Shown: positions 1 through 11,184 of the stretch, in pieces | Layout: each line of letters starts with the position of its first letter | Numbering within the stretch: the stretch's first letter is position 1 | Assembly: GCF_004121055.1 (NCBI RefSeq) | Contig: NZ_PYAL01000001.1 | Location: forward strand, 1,426,001 to 1,490,000 | DNA: 64,000 bases | Direction: 5' to 3' | From: Achromobacter aloeverae | GTDB lineage: Bacteria; Pseudomonadota; Gammaproteobacteria; Burkholderiales; Burkholderiaceae_B | Notes under the pieces: generated by a model | What the model saw: the letters and a program-made list of their open reading frames with translations, nothing else | Database searches by the model: none | What the model was told of the DNA's origin: nothing | Made by a program: the position numbers and the translations under genes

Positions 1-107
1 CCTGCACCTCGATTGAGGACGCGAAGCCATCTCTTCATCTGATCGCGCGTCGCGCCCGGCGCCGGCGCGCCCCTGAACGCATATCGAACCACGACAGGAG
101 ACCCGCC

Positions 108-1121
108 ATGGGCATCATCGGAAATTTTCTCGCGGAAAATACAGGCCCGGCCCGGCAAACCGGCACGCTGGCCGTCGGCAGCATGTCCTCGGGCATGGAA
201 GTCGGCCTGCCTTATGTCGCCGTCCGTGGCGCGCGGCCGGGCAAGACGCTGTGGCTGCACGGCCAGGTGCACGGCGACGAAATCAACGGCATGGTGGCGG
301 CATTGCGCTTCGTCAACGGGCTCGATCCCGCGACCATGCAGGGCAACGTGGTCGTTACGCCTACCGGCAATCCACACGCCCTGGACAGTCGGCGCAAGCG
401 CAATCCCTACGACGACCTGGACCTCGACCAATGCTATCCCGGCAATGCGGGCGGCCTGATTTCCGAACGACTGGCGCACGCCTTGTTCTCGGAGATACGC
501 GGCACGGCCAGCTTCGTCCTCAACCTGCACACGATGAACCCCCTGTTCAACTCCAAGGCCTACGCCGTGTACAAGCTGCATCCGGGCAGCGGCGTGGACG
601 AGCGTGAGCTGCTGCGCGCCATCGCGCTGTTCGAACCCAACGTGGCTTGCCGCATGGACGTGGGCGGCAAGGGAGAATTGCCCGGCAACATCGCCGGCGC
701 GCTGGACTACCAGTGCCTGGCCGCGGGCATCCCCGCCTTCATGGTCGAGCTGGGCGGCGGCAGCCGCTATGAAGCCCACAACGTCGCACTGGCGGAGCGC
801 GGCTTCGCCCGGCTGGCGGGCCATCTGGGCATCCTGCCAGGCGGCGCCGGCTACCGCGCCGAGACGGTGCGCAGGGTCACGCGCCGGGGCTGGATCACCT
901 TCACGCAGGGCGGGCTGTTCGTCCCCGAAGTCGAGGCCGGCGCCACCTTGCCGGCCGGCAGCGTACTGGGCGCGTCGATGAACCTGCACGGCGCCCCGCT
1001 GGAAACCATACGCCTGGCCAAGGACGGCATCGTCATCGGCCTGCGAGGGGATCCGGTGATCCATACCGGGGAGCGCGCCGCCTTCGTCGCGCATGAATGG
1101 GACGAATATCCCCTGGCGTGA
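108..1121 (+). CDS. Succinylglutamate desuccinylase/aspartoacylase-family metallohydrolase (M14-like)
   Basis: A 337-residue protein of the zinc-carboxypeptidase-like family that cuts acyl-amino acids such as N-succinyl or N-acetyl derivatives. The zinc site is visible: HGxE as His55-Gly-Asp-Glu58 in GQVHGDEING, and a third ligand, His141, in LNLHT. The segment FMVELGGGS near residue 218 fits the catalytic glutamate. The C-terminal third resembles the beta-barrel domain of the family. The ATG follows AGGAGA with good spacing. No signal peptide is seen, so it is probably cytoplasmic. The true substrate cannot be read from sequence. The 107 bases upstream run off the window edge, so operon partners are unknown. 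Family certain, specificity not. Confidence 0.8.
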   Translation: MGIIGNFLAENTGPARQTGTLAVGSMSSGMEVGLPYVAVRGARPGKTLWLHGQVHGDEINGMVAALRFVNGLDPATMQGNVVVTPTGNPHALDSRRKRNPYDDLDLDQCYPGNAGGLISERLAHALFSEIRGTASFVLNLHTMNPLFNSKAYAVYKLHPGSGVDERELLRAIALFEPNVACRMDVGGKGELPGNIAGALDYQCLAAGIPAFMVELGGGSRYEAHNVALAERGFARLAGHLGILPGGAGYRAETVRRVTRRGWITFTQGGLFVPEVEAGATLPAGSVLGASMNLHGAPLETIRLAKDGIVIGLRGDPVIHTGERAAFVAHEWDEYPLA

Positions 1122-1157
1122 TCAGAACATTCTCCTGGGAAGCCGCGGCTTCGTTGG

Positions 1158-1172
1158 ATAGTCTTGGCCTAT
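1158..1172. promoter_or_regulatory. Possible OxyR half-operator upstream of katG
   Basis: ATAG, seven bases, CTAT: this matches one half of the ATAG-N7-CTAT tetranucleotide pattern described for OxyR. The next expected tetranucleotides (ATTA and GAAA at the right phase) match poorly, so only half of a full site is convincing. It lies about 120 bases upstream of the katG start, and katG is a classic OxyR target. Confidence 0.35.
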
Positions 1173-1186
1173 AGGACCCATTAAAA

Positions 1187-1209
1187 CGATGAAATTCCAT
1201 ATTTCATCG
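1187..1209. promoter_or_regulatory. Perfect 9-bp inverted repeat upstream of katG
   Basis: CGATGAAAT, five bases (TCCAT), then ATTTCATCG: perfect 9-bp arms. It has no T-tract and sits 84 bases before the katG ATG in an otherwise unstructured AT-rich stretch. This looks more like an operator for a dimeric repressor or activator than a terminator, although it could also end transcription from the upstream hydrolase gene. Confidence 0.5.
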
Positions 1210-1223
1210 CCTGGCGCGTATAG

Positions 1224-3560
<2,337 letters not shown>

Positions 3561-3576
3561 CAGGCGTTCAAGTATA

Positions 3577-3611
3577 AAATCCGGCCGGTGAAAAAACCGG
3601 CCGGATTTTTT
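3577..3611 (+). terminator. Rho-independent terminator of katG
   Basis: A GC-rich stem (ATCCGGCCGGT paired with ACCGGCCGGAT) around a short A-rich loop, followed by six T residues, starting 16 bases after the katG stop. Confidence 0.9.
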
Positions 3612-3688
3612 GTTCGCGCGCCTTCAGTTCGCGCTTTCCGTTCGCGCTTTCATCCACCTCGCCCCCTACTCATGGGAGTATCCATTCC

Positions 3689-4180
3689 ATGCGCTCGACC
3701 ATGCAGGCCTACACGATGCTGACGCTGCTAGCCGCGGCCAGCCTGTCACCCGTCCTTACCGACGCTGCCCCGGCCGCGGGGCTGGCGCAACTGGAGGGCA
3801 AATGGAGCTATGCCAGCGACTGCAATTTCGGCCACTATGCGGAGATGGAAGTGAAGCCGGACGGCTCGGGCAAGTCGGCGACCGGTACGTGGTCGGATGG
3901 CACCCGTACCGGCGGCGAGGCGGGCGACCTGAGCGGCCGGCTCGAAGGCGACAAGCTTTATGTCCTCCTCTGCACCGAGGACGATATGCATGACGGCGGC
4001 AAATGCGCCATCGGCGACCGGAAGAATGTCGGCGGCTACCTGAGGCGGGAAGGCAAGAAACTGGCCTGGTACCGGCTCATCGGCCAAGGCGCCGATGCCA
4101 AATACGAGAAATACCTGGAGTTGCAGCGCGGCAAGATGAAGCCGGCGCCCGAGGAAAGCTGTCCCCCGGATGGCGACTGA
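3689..4180 (+). CDS. Small exported protein of unknown function
   Basis: 163 residues. An N-terminal signal peptide is evident: hydrophobic stretch at residues 8-22 (TMLTLLAAASLSPVL), Ala-rich cleavage zone near 26-30. The mature part begins LEGKWSYASDCNFGHYAEM and holds four cysteines (about 44, 92, 103 and 157), which could form two disulfides in the periplasm. The alternating hydrophobic pattern with Gly turns (GTWSDGTRTGG, GDLSGRLEGDKLYVLLC) suggests a small beta-barrel such as a lipocalin-like fold; that is inference only. I do not recognise the family. It stands alone between katG and the acyltransferase genes. Confidence 0.7.
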   Translation: MRSTMQAYTMLTLLAAASLSPVLTDAAPAAGLAQLEGKWSYASDCNFGHYAEMEVKPDGSGKSATGTWSDGTRTGGEAGDLSGRLEGDKLYVLLCTEDDMHDGGKCAIGDRKNVGGYLRREGKKLAWYRLIGQGADAKYEKYLELQRGKMKPAPEESCPPDGD

Positions 4181-4310
4181 ACCCACGCCGTGCCATTGAT
4201 TCTCCGAAATCGATACGGGAGATCGCGAGGAGGCAATTACGCGCAAAGGCAGTAAGATACTTCGCTTGCTCGCCGGCCGGCGATAGCGCGACTTCTCACC
4301 AGGCCTCGAA

Positions 4311-5348
4311 TTGAGCCCCACGCCGAACAACATCCCCGTCCTCAATGGCCTCAGGGCCCTGGCCGTCATAATCGTCTTCATGACGCACGCATCCAACAGT
4401 TACTTCGGGGGCTTGTTCGGAGGAGCAGGCGCAGGCCAGACAGGCGTCATGCTGTTTTTCGTCCTCAGTGGCTTGCTTATGGGGCATTTATACCTGAACG
4501 TCCCTGCAACAAGAACGGCGCTACTGGATTTCGCCGTGAAGCGAATCGCGAGAATCTATCCCCTGTTCTTCTGCGTCGTCATGGTCTGCTACGGGCTGGC
4601 GCGTTCAGGATGGATACTTGACGATTATCGCTTGGGCATGGAGTTGCTGCCGACGCTGGCGTTCGTAAAAGGCGCGAGCATACTATGGACGATCGGTCCC
4701 GAAGTCATTTTCTACGCCGTTTTCCTGCTGCTGTGGCCGCTATGGCAGGCACGGCGCGGCGTGTTCTGGGCTGCGCTATTGGCGATGCTTACCCTGTCAC
4801 TGCTGCCTCTGGACCTGCCCCTCTCGAATTCCCTTTTCGCGCTTCATTACCGCCTGCCCTACTTTCTCGCAGGCATGTTTATCGGTCTGGATCTGAGTCG
4901 TGCTTCCGCCTTGTTCGGGAAGTCCTTCCACTGGATGCTGGCGGTATTCATCCTGGCCGCTCCGCAAGTATTGGGCCATTTCATCGCCCTGCCCGAAGTC
5001 TTCTACAGCGGCACATGGGGGCTACCCTTGTATCTCGCGCTGACGGTGGCATTCGTACTGAGCTGCCTGGCGGCAAGGCCATGGCTGCTGACGAACCCGT
5101 TCACCGAATACCTTGGCAAGATTTCCTTTTCGTTCTATCTGATCCACATGGTGGTGCTGAAGAATTTCACGTGGCTTCCCTCGGTTGCGGCAGTCACCGC
5201 TTCGTTCCTAGTGACGGTGATTCTGTCTCACGCCACCTACCGCTGGATAGAGCTGCCCAGCCGGAATCTCGGACGTCGTATTCTCCGGAAGGCGCGGGAG
5301 ACATCTGAGCCGATAGCGACAATATCTCTTTCCGAGACAGCGAGATAA
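4311..5348 (+). CDS. Acyltransferase-3 family membrane protein (first of two)
   Basis: A 345-residue polytopic membrane enzyme of the O-acyltransferase (OafA/YrhL) family, which acylates surface sugars or lipids. N-terminal signature VLNGLRALAVIIVFMTHA with the family's conserved His; RIARIYPLFF at about residue 77; C-terminal LGKISFSFYLIHM. About ten hydrophobic segments; no SGNH domain. Start is an inferred TTG: no in-frame ATG gives the family N-terminus and SD is weak. Base composition is clearly less GC-rich than flanking genes, like the next two genes, suggesting transfer as a block. Substrate unknown; O-antigen or capsule acetylation is the usual role. Confidence 0.85.
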   Translation: MSPTPNNIPVLNGLRALAVIIVFMTHASNSYFGGLFGGAGAGQTGVMLFFVLSGLLMGHLYLNVPATRTALLDFAVKRIARIYPLFFCVVMVCYGLARSGWILDDYRLGMELLPTLAFVKGASILWTIGPEVIFYAVFLLLWPLWQARRGVFWAALLAMLTLSLLPLDLPLSNSLFALHYRLPYFLAGMFIGLDLSRASALFGKSFHWMLAVFILAAPQVLGHFIALPEVFYSGTWGLPLYLALTVAFVLSCLAARPWLLTNPFTEYLGKISFSFYLIHMVVLKNFTWLPSVAAVTASFLVTVILSHATYRWIELPSRNLGRRILRKARETSEPIATISLSETAR

Positions 5349-5421
5349 CACCGGCCGTCCGGGCGGAGCGACCGTGACGATCCCGGCCGGCACAGCCGGA
5401 ACGGAAGGCAACATCCAACGG

Positions 5422-7449
5422 TCATTTCGCCGCCGGCGGGACCAGAAATTCAAGTGTCCCCAAACGATTCGTCGCCTTGACCGTGTAACCCTTCAGCGCC
5501 GCGGCCAATGGGCCGACCGGGGCTATCGTGCTCGGTCCAATACCGAAAAACACGCAGCCGGGACTGGTTTCCTTCAGTTGCTGAAGCAGCCTGTCCTGAT
5601 CGGACTGAAGGACGGTTTCGACATAGCCCGGCCCCGATAGCGGAGAAACAAGGCGAGTCTCGGCATAGTAAATGCCTTGGCGCACGCTCAAGATCGCGCA
5701 CGACTCGCCGGGTTTAGCATGTTCCCGGATAAAGTGGAGCTCATCATCGACAACCTCGCTGACGGGCGTATGCCGGGTTTCCGCCAGAATGACGGCGTCA
5801 CGAACGAGCGCGGGAAAATTCCAGACTAGCGGCCACGCGCAGAACGCCAGGATTCCGAGTGCCGCGGCAGGCATCGCCAGGGCGCTGGCGTCCTCCGCGC
5901 CAGCCCGAACCAGCCTTATAGTCTGATCCGCGAGCATGGCTCCGACCAGGACCGCCGGCCATGCGACCGTGATCAGGTTGAGGATATGTGACCGTCCTTG
6001 ATAATAAAGGAACAAGCCCACGCCCAATAAGCTCAAATAAAAGATGATGTCCTGCCGCCAGGATGCCTTGCCTCGAACGATCGCGGAAATCCCGACGATG
6101 ACACCCATCAGGTAAACCCCCATGACGGCCATCCATGGGGTCGGCAAGACCGGCATGGGTAGCATGGTGAAGCCAAGCTTATAGAACGTGATCTGGTATT
6201 CGTACAACCAGGAGAGATGCAGCGGACCGGCGGCTTTGAAATACAGGAACCCGATAAACAACCCTGCCGTCAGCACCACCGTCAGGACATGAATGGCGGC
6301 CGCCTTCCAAAGCCTGACCCGCAACGCGCTTGTATCCGCGCGATGCAAGTATGCGCCGGTCAGCTTGAATCCGAGAAAGGCCAGAAACGCCAAAATGATC
6401 ATGGAGCCGGAATCGGCATTCCACAGCGCGCCCACGGCAGCCACCACCGCGAAGAGCACCACAGACGAATCCGTCAGCGTTCGGCTATATCGATAAAAAG
6501 CGACGACCGAAATGGCAGGCCAGAAAAACCTCACGGGCCAATACTGGAAATAGCGCTCCGGAATGCCTATCAAGAACATGGCGCTCTCGAATGTAAGCAT
6601 CACAAGGGCCAAGGATCCAACGATGCGCAAGGCTCGGTCCAGCACAGTGCGATGCAATACCCACCATAAGGCCGTCATCGAAAGCAACTGCATTGCCGCG
6701 CACGCCAACGTAAACGATTTTACGGATAGCCTCCCGACTTTGAACAAGGGCGCCATCATCTCCGGAAAAAGCCCATACTGTGAAGGCAGGTCGGCGAGCA
6801 GCGTCTTGCCTCCCACGACTTGGCTGAGAGGATAGATCACCGCGTCGAAGTGCACGCTCCACGTGCCGGATTCGAATACGGCATTTATCCCCGCCACGCG
6901 CCACGCCGCCATCTGGAAGAAGCAGGCCACGAAAAAAAGGCTGAATGCTATCGCGGAGTACGTACTGGTATTCGCGGTGCGCTGGCGCAGTCCCACCGTG
7001 CGGTACCACAGCACGCCAAGCAGAAAGCAGGCAAGCAGCAATCCGGTTTGCCAGTAAGCCGTACGTATATCAGTGGTCAACCATTTACTAAACTCAAAAT
7101 TCCAAAAGGTCCCTAGGAACAAAATGGCCGTCACCCAAGCGGCAATTTTCCTGAGCGGCTCCAGCCGACCCACTGCCGAATCCTGCAAGGCGCGCAGCCT
7201 TGTCGCGCCGGCCAAGCATAAAAGCGGCAGGGTGAAAGCCAGCGTGATGAAAACGAATCGTTCGCCCGGCTCGGGACGAAGCAAACGCCGATAAGTTTCG
7301 ATGATGAGGGCGGAGTCCGCCGCCTTCGGCGTCGCAAACGCCCCGTAGAGAATGCCCAGGCCCCACGCGCCCGTCACAGTGACCGCCACGGCGATTAGAA
7401 AAACCGATGTCACCCGTGCGCTTTCTCGTCGTAGCGTCAGCTTCATCAT
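5422..7449 (-). CDS. Large polytopic membrane protein, GT-C glycosyltransferase-like
   Basis: 675 residues from the tandem ATG ATG at 7449; the frame stays open upstream to 7689 but would run through the divergent promoter, so I reject the longer form. About a dozen hydrophobic helices, then a soluble C-terminal part (about 110 residues, containing ESCAILSVRQGIYYAE). After the third or fourth helix comes a loop reading HFDAVIYPLSQVVGGKTLLA followed by SQYGLFPEM, resembling the acidic first periplasmic loop of GT-C (polyprenyl-phosphate-sugar) transferases. I do not recognise a named family. AT-rich relative to neighbours: in the row 6181-6240, 31 of 60 bases are G or C. Flanked by two acyltransferase genes, so a role in surface-glycan decoration is likely. 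Confidence 0.65.
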   Translation of the reverse strand: MMKLTLRRESARVTSVFLIAVAVTVTGAWGLGILYGAFATPKAADSALIIETYRRLLRPEPGERFVFITLAFTLPLLCLAGATRLRALQDSAVGRLEPLRKIAAWVTAILFLGTFWNFEFSKWLTTDIRTAYWQTGLLLACFLLGVLWYRTVGLRQRTANTSTYSAIAFSLFFVACFFQMAAWRVAGINAVFESGTWSVHFDAVIYPLSQVVGGKTLLADLPSQYGLFPEMMAPLFKVGRLSVKSFTLACAAMQLLSMTALWWVLHRTVLDRALRIVGSLALVMLTFESAMFLIGIPERYFQYWPVRFFWPAISVVAFYRYSRTLTDSSVVLFAVVAAVGALWNADSGSMIILAFLAFLGFKLTGAYLHRADTSALRVRLWKAAAIHVLTVVLTAGLFIGFLYFKAAGPLHLSWLYEYQITFYKLGFTMLPMPVLPTPWMAVMGVYLMGVIVGISAIVRGKASWRQDIIFYLSLLGVGLFLYYQGRSHILNLITVAWPAVLVGAMLADQTIRLVRAGAEDASALAMPAAALGILAFCAWPLVWNFPALVRDAVILAETRHTPVSEVVDDELHFIREHAKPGESCAILSVRQGIYYAETRLVSPLSGPGYVETVLQSDQDRLLQQLKETSPGCVFFGIGPSTIAPVGPLAAALKGYTVKATNRLGTLEFLVPPAAK

Positions 7450-7585
7450 GTCGTCCGGGAAATGAGTGGCGAGTGTACTTGATCGACAGCTGGCCATCGC
7501 CGCCATGGATCCGCGACGGCGCATCCTGTGAACGCACTTCATGCGCCGGAATTCATCTAGAATCACTGGCTTTGAGAGTCGCGGC

Positions 7586-8653
7586 ATGGAAAGTGGGCGT
7601 ATCAAATCCCTAGATGGCCTGCGGGGCATATTCGCCGTCTGTGTCCTGAGTGGGCATTTCTTCCTGGTGGAGCGCCGGCCCGACCCCACCTACTTTCAGA
7701 ACCTGGCGCTCGCGGTACAGTTCTTCTTCATACTCTCTGGCGTCGCTTTGTGCCACGGGATGAGCCGACACATCGTTTCCGGACAGTTTTCGCTAAGGGC
7801 CTTTGCCAGGCAACGCCTGGCCCGCCTCTATCCCATGCACCTACTCTCGATGGGGATAGCCGGAATATTCCTCCCTCCTATTTTTTTTGGCGCCATACCT
7901 ACCAGCGGAAATCTCTTGAAGGAGGCCTTGGCAAACTTCCTCCTACTCCAGGCCATGGGGCCGATCGAGGGCAGGAGCTGGAACGTCGTCAGTTGGTCCA
8001 TTTCCACGGAATTCTGGGTTGGACTTATCGTGCTGCCCTTGGCGATGAAGCGCTTGCGAGGGCCGCTGGCGCTCGCATTGGCCGTAGCCTGCTATGCCTT
8101 GATTTTCATGGTGAATCACACCGTGTCCCTGCCCTTTGAACGGACCGCTCCCGGCGTGACGCTCGCCGCGCTCAGCACCGGCGCGGGATTGCTGGCCGGG
8201 GTAGGAACTTTCCAGCTTCTCGCCGCGGCAAGAGGATGCCCTGGGCGCTGGGCTCCGGTCATCGAGCCGGTCCTGCTCGGCCTGATCCTGGTCATCATCT
8301 GGCGCGGAGCCAGAGGGTATCAGGAAGCGATCGCGCTCGCGTGCATGCCTGTCCTAATCTACCTCAACGCTTCATCGGCAACGTGGCTGACACGCGTCCT
8401 GGGGTCACGCACCTTCACCTGGCTCGGCCAGATCAGCTTTTCGGTCTACCTGGTTCATATGTCCGTACACGGTGCCTTGAGGATGGCGGGCCTGGATGGC
8501 GCGTTGCCCATGGCGGCGACGTACCTGATATATCTCATCTCGTCCCTTGGGCTTGCGTCCATCCTTTTCAGGTATGTCGAGGCCCCCCTGTACGCAAAAC
8601 TGCGTGGCCCGGTCCTCATTCCGAGGGACTCCAGAGTGCCGGTCGCACAGTAA
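7586..8653 (+). CDS. Acyltransferase-3 family membrane protein (second of two)
   Basis: 355 residues from the ATG at 7586 (reads MESGRIKSLDGLRG, the usual family start); an upstream ATG at 7541 gives a 15-residue extension without family character. Conserved features: SLDGLRGIFAVCVLSGHFF with the catalytic-type His, RQRLARLYPMHL at about 80, and LGQISFSVYLVHM near 285. Ten or so membrane helices, no SGNH domain. Divergent from the GT-C-like gene, with a 136-base intergenic region that must hold both promoters. Shares the lower-GC composition of the cluster. Function inferred: O-acylation of a surface polysaccharide. Confidence 0.85.
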   Translation: MESGRIKSLDGLRGIFAVCVLSGHFFLVERRPDPTYFQNLALAVQFFFILSGVALCHGMSRHIVSGQFSLRAFARQRLARLYPMHLLSMGIAGIFLPPIFFGAIPTSGNLLKEALANFLLLQAMGPIEGRSWNVVSWSISTEFWVGLIVLPLAMKRLRGPLALALAVACYALIFMVNHTVSLPFERTAPGVTLAALSTGAGLLAGVGTFQLLAAARGCPGRWAPVIEPVLLGLILVIIWRGARGYQEAIALACMPVLIYLNASSATWLTRVLGSRTFTWLGQISFSVYLVHMSVHGALRMAGLDGALPMAATYLIYLISSLGLASILFRYVEAPLYAKLRGPVLIPRDSRVPVAQ

Positions 8654-8794
8654 GCCAAACGGTAAGCTTCCTGCGGTTGTATCCCACCTTTTTCATGGCA
8701 AGGATCTTGAATCGCTGCCGCGGATATCCTGCTTTTGGACTGGCCATGGAAAGCGCCCTGGACAGAGTCTCTCTTCGCGAAATACGAACGGCAA

Positions 8795-8831
8795 TAAAAA
8801 AGCGGCCTGAAGACATAATCTTCAGACCGCC
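8795..8831 (-). terminator. Terminator of the tRNA-Arg transcript
   Basis: Read on the minus strand: GCGGTCTGAAGA, a short loop, TCTTCAGGCCGC (one G-G mismatch) and six T residues, placed just downstream of the tRNA 3' end. Confidence 0.85.
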
Positions 8832-8861
8832 TCTACTGCTTGACGGATCAAGCAGCGATAT

Positions 8862-8938
8862 TGGCGCGCCCGGCAGGATTCGAACCCACGACCCCTTGGT
8901 TCGTAGCCAAGTACTCTATCCAACTGAGCTACGGGCGC
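8862..8938 (-). tRNA. tRNA-Arg (anticodon ACG)
   Basis: 77 nt including an encoded CCA. Acceptor GCGCCCG pairs with CGGGCGC; anticodon stem CTTGG/CCAAG encloses loop CTACGAA, so the anticodon is ACG; T-arm GTGGGTTCGAATCC. In bacteria this tRNA is normally inosine-modified to read CGU/CGC/CGA. The lower-GC acyltransferase cluster lies directly on its 3' side, the side where tRNA-integrating elements end up. Confidence 0.97.
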
Positions 8939-8955
8939 TTTGGTAAAGAAGAAAG

Positions 8956-8984
8956 ATTTTAGCACAACTTTTTTGCTTGTTGCA
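8956..8984 (-). promoter_or_regulatory. Likely promoter of tRNA-Arg
   Basis: A TAAAAT -10 box (8956-8961, minus strand), preceded by TGTGC, lies 18 bases from the tRNA 5' end. The -35 region about 16-17 bases upstream is only a partial match (GCAACA). Confidence 0.45.
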
Positions 8985-9238
8985 CGTGTATTTCACACCT
9001 GCTGCAAATCGCTGCGCGGCTTCTTTCTCTCACCGCCTTGCCTGAACTCGTTCGCGTACCCGGCGTTGTTTCCGTGTCCGCGTTCAAGCAAGAACGCGAC
9101 TATAGCAGAGTTTTAAAAGAGCGCGCAAGTCGTCCCGGCCATTCCCTGGCGGAAGGAAAATACCGCTGGAAACATCCTCCCGACCCAGCCTGCTCATCCG
9201 TCCCCTATCATGGGCTCCCCTCCACGACCGGGATCGCC
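8985..9238. other. Gap without a supported gene between tRNA-Arg and the DUF4153-like gene
   Basis: The frame of the following gene is open from 9038, but residues before the ATG at 9239 (MPELVRVPGV and on) have no membrane-protein or signal character, so I treat this as intergenic. It should hold the promoter of the next gene; I see no clear sigma-70 boxes and no hairpin. Confidence 0.5.
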
Positions 9239-11071
9239 ATGCACGCCACTTCCCCGAGCACGCCCCCGCCCGCCGATGACCGGCGGCGGATATTGCTTGT
9301 CCGCCTGCTCACCGCCGCCTTCCAGGCGGCGTTGCTCTATTCGCTGTTGCATACCGGCGCCGGCGAGGACGCCGTCAAGCAGGCCTGGCAGGCCGCCAAT
9401 CCGCGGATCTACATCCCCCTGCTGCTGGCGACGGTCTACGCCCCCATCGCCATCCTGCTCGGCGCCGGGCACATGCGCCCGCGGCCATTGATGTTGTGGA
9501 CACTGGTGGTGGCCGTCGGCGCCGCCGGCCTGGGCTATCACGACGCCTTGCGCGGCGGCCTGGATGCCCACGAGCATGCGAATGGCCTGCCGCTGCCCTG
9601 GTTCCCCCTGTGGTTGGCGCTGAGCGCCGCCGGCTTTGTCGGCCAGGTCCTGATGACCGACCGGTATGGCGAGGCCGCGGAAGACGCCGCCCCTCCCTAC
9701 GTCCGCCATTTCAACACAGCGTGGCGCATCGGTTTGCAAGTCGTCCTGGCGCACGTCTTCCTTGGCGTCTTCTGGCTGGTGCTCTATCTGGGCGCCACGC
9801 TCTTCGAGACCATAGGCCTGCCTGCGCCCGCACAGCTCATCGCGCGGGCCGGCTTCGCGCTGCCCGCCAGCACGCTGGCCATCGCCATCGCCATCCATGT
9901 CACGTCCATCCAGTCTTCGCTGATCCGCGGCATCCGCCTGCTGGTGCTGACCCTGTTCTCGTGGCTGTTGCCGCTCATGAGCGCCATCGTCGCCGCCTTC
10001 CTGGCCAGCCTGTTGTTGCGATCCCTCGAACCGCTCTGGAATACGCGCTACGCGGCTTCGCTTCTGTTGGGTTCGGCCGCCCTGATGGTTTTCCTGATCA
10101 ATGCCTGCTACCAGGACGGCTCGCCCGGCCAGGAAAGCCACCGCCTGCGCCGCTGGGCCGCGATGCTGGGCGCCGTCGAGTTGCTGCCGCTGGTGGGCCT
10201 GGCCATCTGGGCCCTGCAATTACGCGTGCGCCAGTACGGCTGGAGCGTGGACCGTATCGTGGCCGCCGCCGTCTGCCTGATGGGCGCCTGGTATGCCGTC
10301 GGCTACGCCGCTTCGCTGATCCGCGCGCGCGCCTGGATGAAGCGGCTGGAGGCCACCAATACCAGCGCCGCCTATCTGTTCCTCGCCCTGGTGGCGGCGC
10401 TGTTCTCGCCCGTGGCCGATCCCGCGCGCCTGATGGTCTCCAACCAGATCGCGCGCCTGCAGGATGGCTCGGTCCGCCCGGACCAGTTCGATTACAGCGC
10501 GCTCTATCTCGAAGGCGGACACTGGGGGACAACCGCCCTGAGTGACCTGGCGGACCATGCGTCCGGCCCCGCCGCGGACACGATCAAGCAGCGGGCGCGG
10601 CAGGCGCTGGACGCTTACACCCGCAACCGCGACTACGTTTATCACGAGCCCGACGCCGCGCTGCTGGCCAGGACGGTCGACGTGCTTCCCGCCGGCCGCG
10701 CCTTGCCGGACGCCCTGCTGAAACCGGAGATATGGCGGCAGCGCGCCTGGGGCCTGCCCACTTGCGCCTACGACGACCGCGCTCGCTGCACGGCGCGCTA
10801 TATCGAGCTTGCGCCGGGCACGCCGGAGGCCCTGCTCTTCATCGACAATGCGTCGCGGTACCTGTTCCAACCGGACGCCCAGGGCCGCTGGAACCTCGTC
10901 GGCTCCCTGGAAGGAGACGCCGGCTGCGACACCGCCGCGGCTCCCATCGAGAGCGCCGATATCCACGCCGTGCCGGCCGTCCTGCCCGATCTCATGATCG
11001 GCAGGCAGCGCATGCGCATCATCCCGCGTGCATCTTCCTGCGCCAGCACCGCGACACGCGACGCGCGATGA
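9239..11071 (+). CDS. DUF4153-like multi-pass membrane protein
   Basis: 610 residues from the ATG at 9239 (MHATSPSTPPPADD), which precedes the first hydrophobic helix. The first 390 or so residues contain about a dozen membrane helices (for example LLVRLLTAAFQAALLYSLL and LWTLVVAVGAAGLGY). The last 220 residues are soluble and probably periplasmic, ending with a run containing four Cys (CAYDDRARC, GCDTAAA, SSCAS). Length and layout match DUF4153 proteins, whose function is unknown. Monocistronic by spacing; the downstream gene has its own SD. The family call is from overall pattern rather than a motif. Confidence 0.6.
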   Translation: MHATSPSTPPPADDRRRILLVRLLTAAFQAALLYSLLHTGAGEDAVKQAWQAANPRIYIPLLLATVYAPIAILLGAGHMRPRPLMLWTLVVAVGAAGLGYHDALRGGLDAHEHANGLPLPWFPLWLALSAAGFVGQVLMTDRYGEAAEDAAPPYVRHFNTAWRIGLQVVLAHVFLGVFWLVLYLGATLFETIGLPAPAQLIARAGFALPASTLAIAIAIHVTSIQSSLIRGIRLLVLTLFSWLLPLMSAIVAAFLASLLLRSLEPLWNTRYAASLLLGSAALMVFLINACYQDGSPGQESHRLRRWAAMLGAVELLPLVGLAIWALQLRVRQYGWSVDRIVAAAVCLMGAWYAVGYAASLIRARAWMKRLEATNTSAAYLFLALVAALFSPVADPARLMVSNQIARLQDGSVRPDQFDYSALYLEGGHWGTTALSDLADHASGPAADTIKQRARQALDAYTRNRDYVYHEPDAALLARTVDVLPAGRALPDALLKPEIWRQRAWGLPTCAYDDRARCTARYIELAPGTPEALLFIDNASRYLFQPDAQGRWNLVGSLEGDAGCDTAAAPIESADIHAVPAVLPDLMIGRQRMRIIPRASSCASTATRDAR

Positions 11072-11184
11072 AGCGCGAGGCGCGCTGACGGATGCGGACG
11101 CGACAGGCACAATAGGGGCAGTGTTACCGGCTTGCCGGCCCCCTTCAATGCCCCTGACTGCCCCGAACAACAGGAGACCGCTAC

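Noticed and set aside
7450-7689. 80-residue N-terminal extension of the GT-C-like protein
   Set aside because: Would overlap the divergent acyltransferase start; Arg-rich and non-hydrophobic; the tandem ATG at 7449 fits better.
4181-8861. Search for an attachment-site duplicate of the tRNA-Arg 3' end
   Set aside because: I found no second copy of the tRNA end near the left border of the low-GC block, and no integrase; island status rests on composition and position only.
9038-9238. N-terminal extension of the DUF4153-like protein
   Set aside because: No SD at 9038, no membrane or signal character, and the ATG at 9239 sits directly before the first helix.
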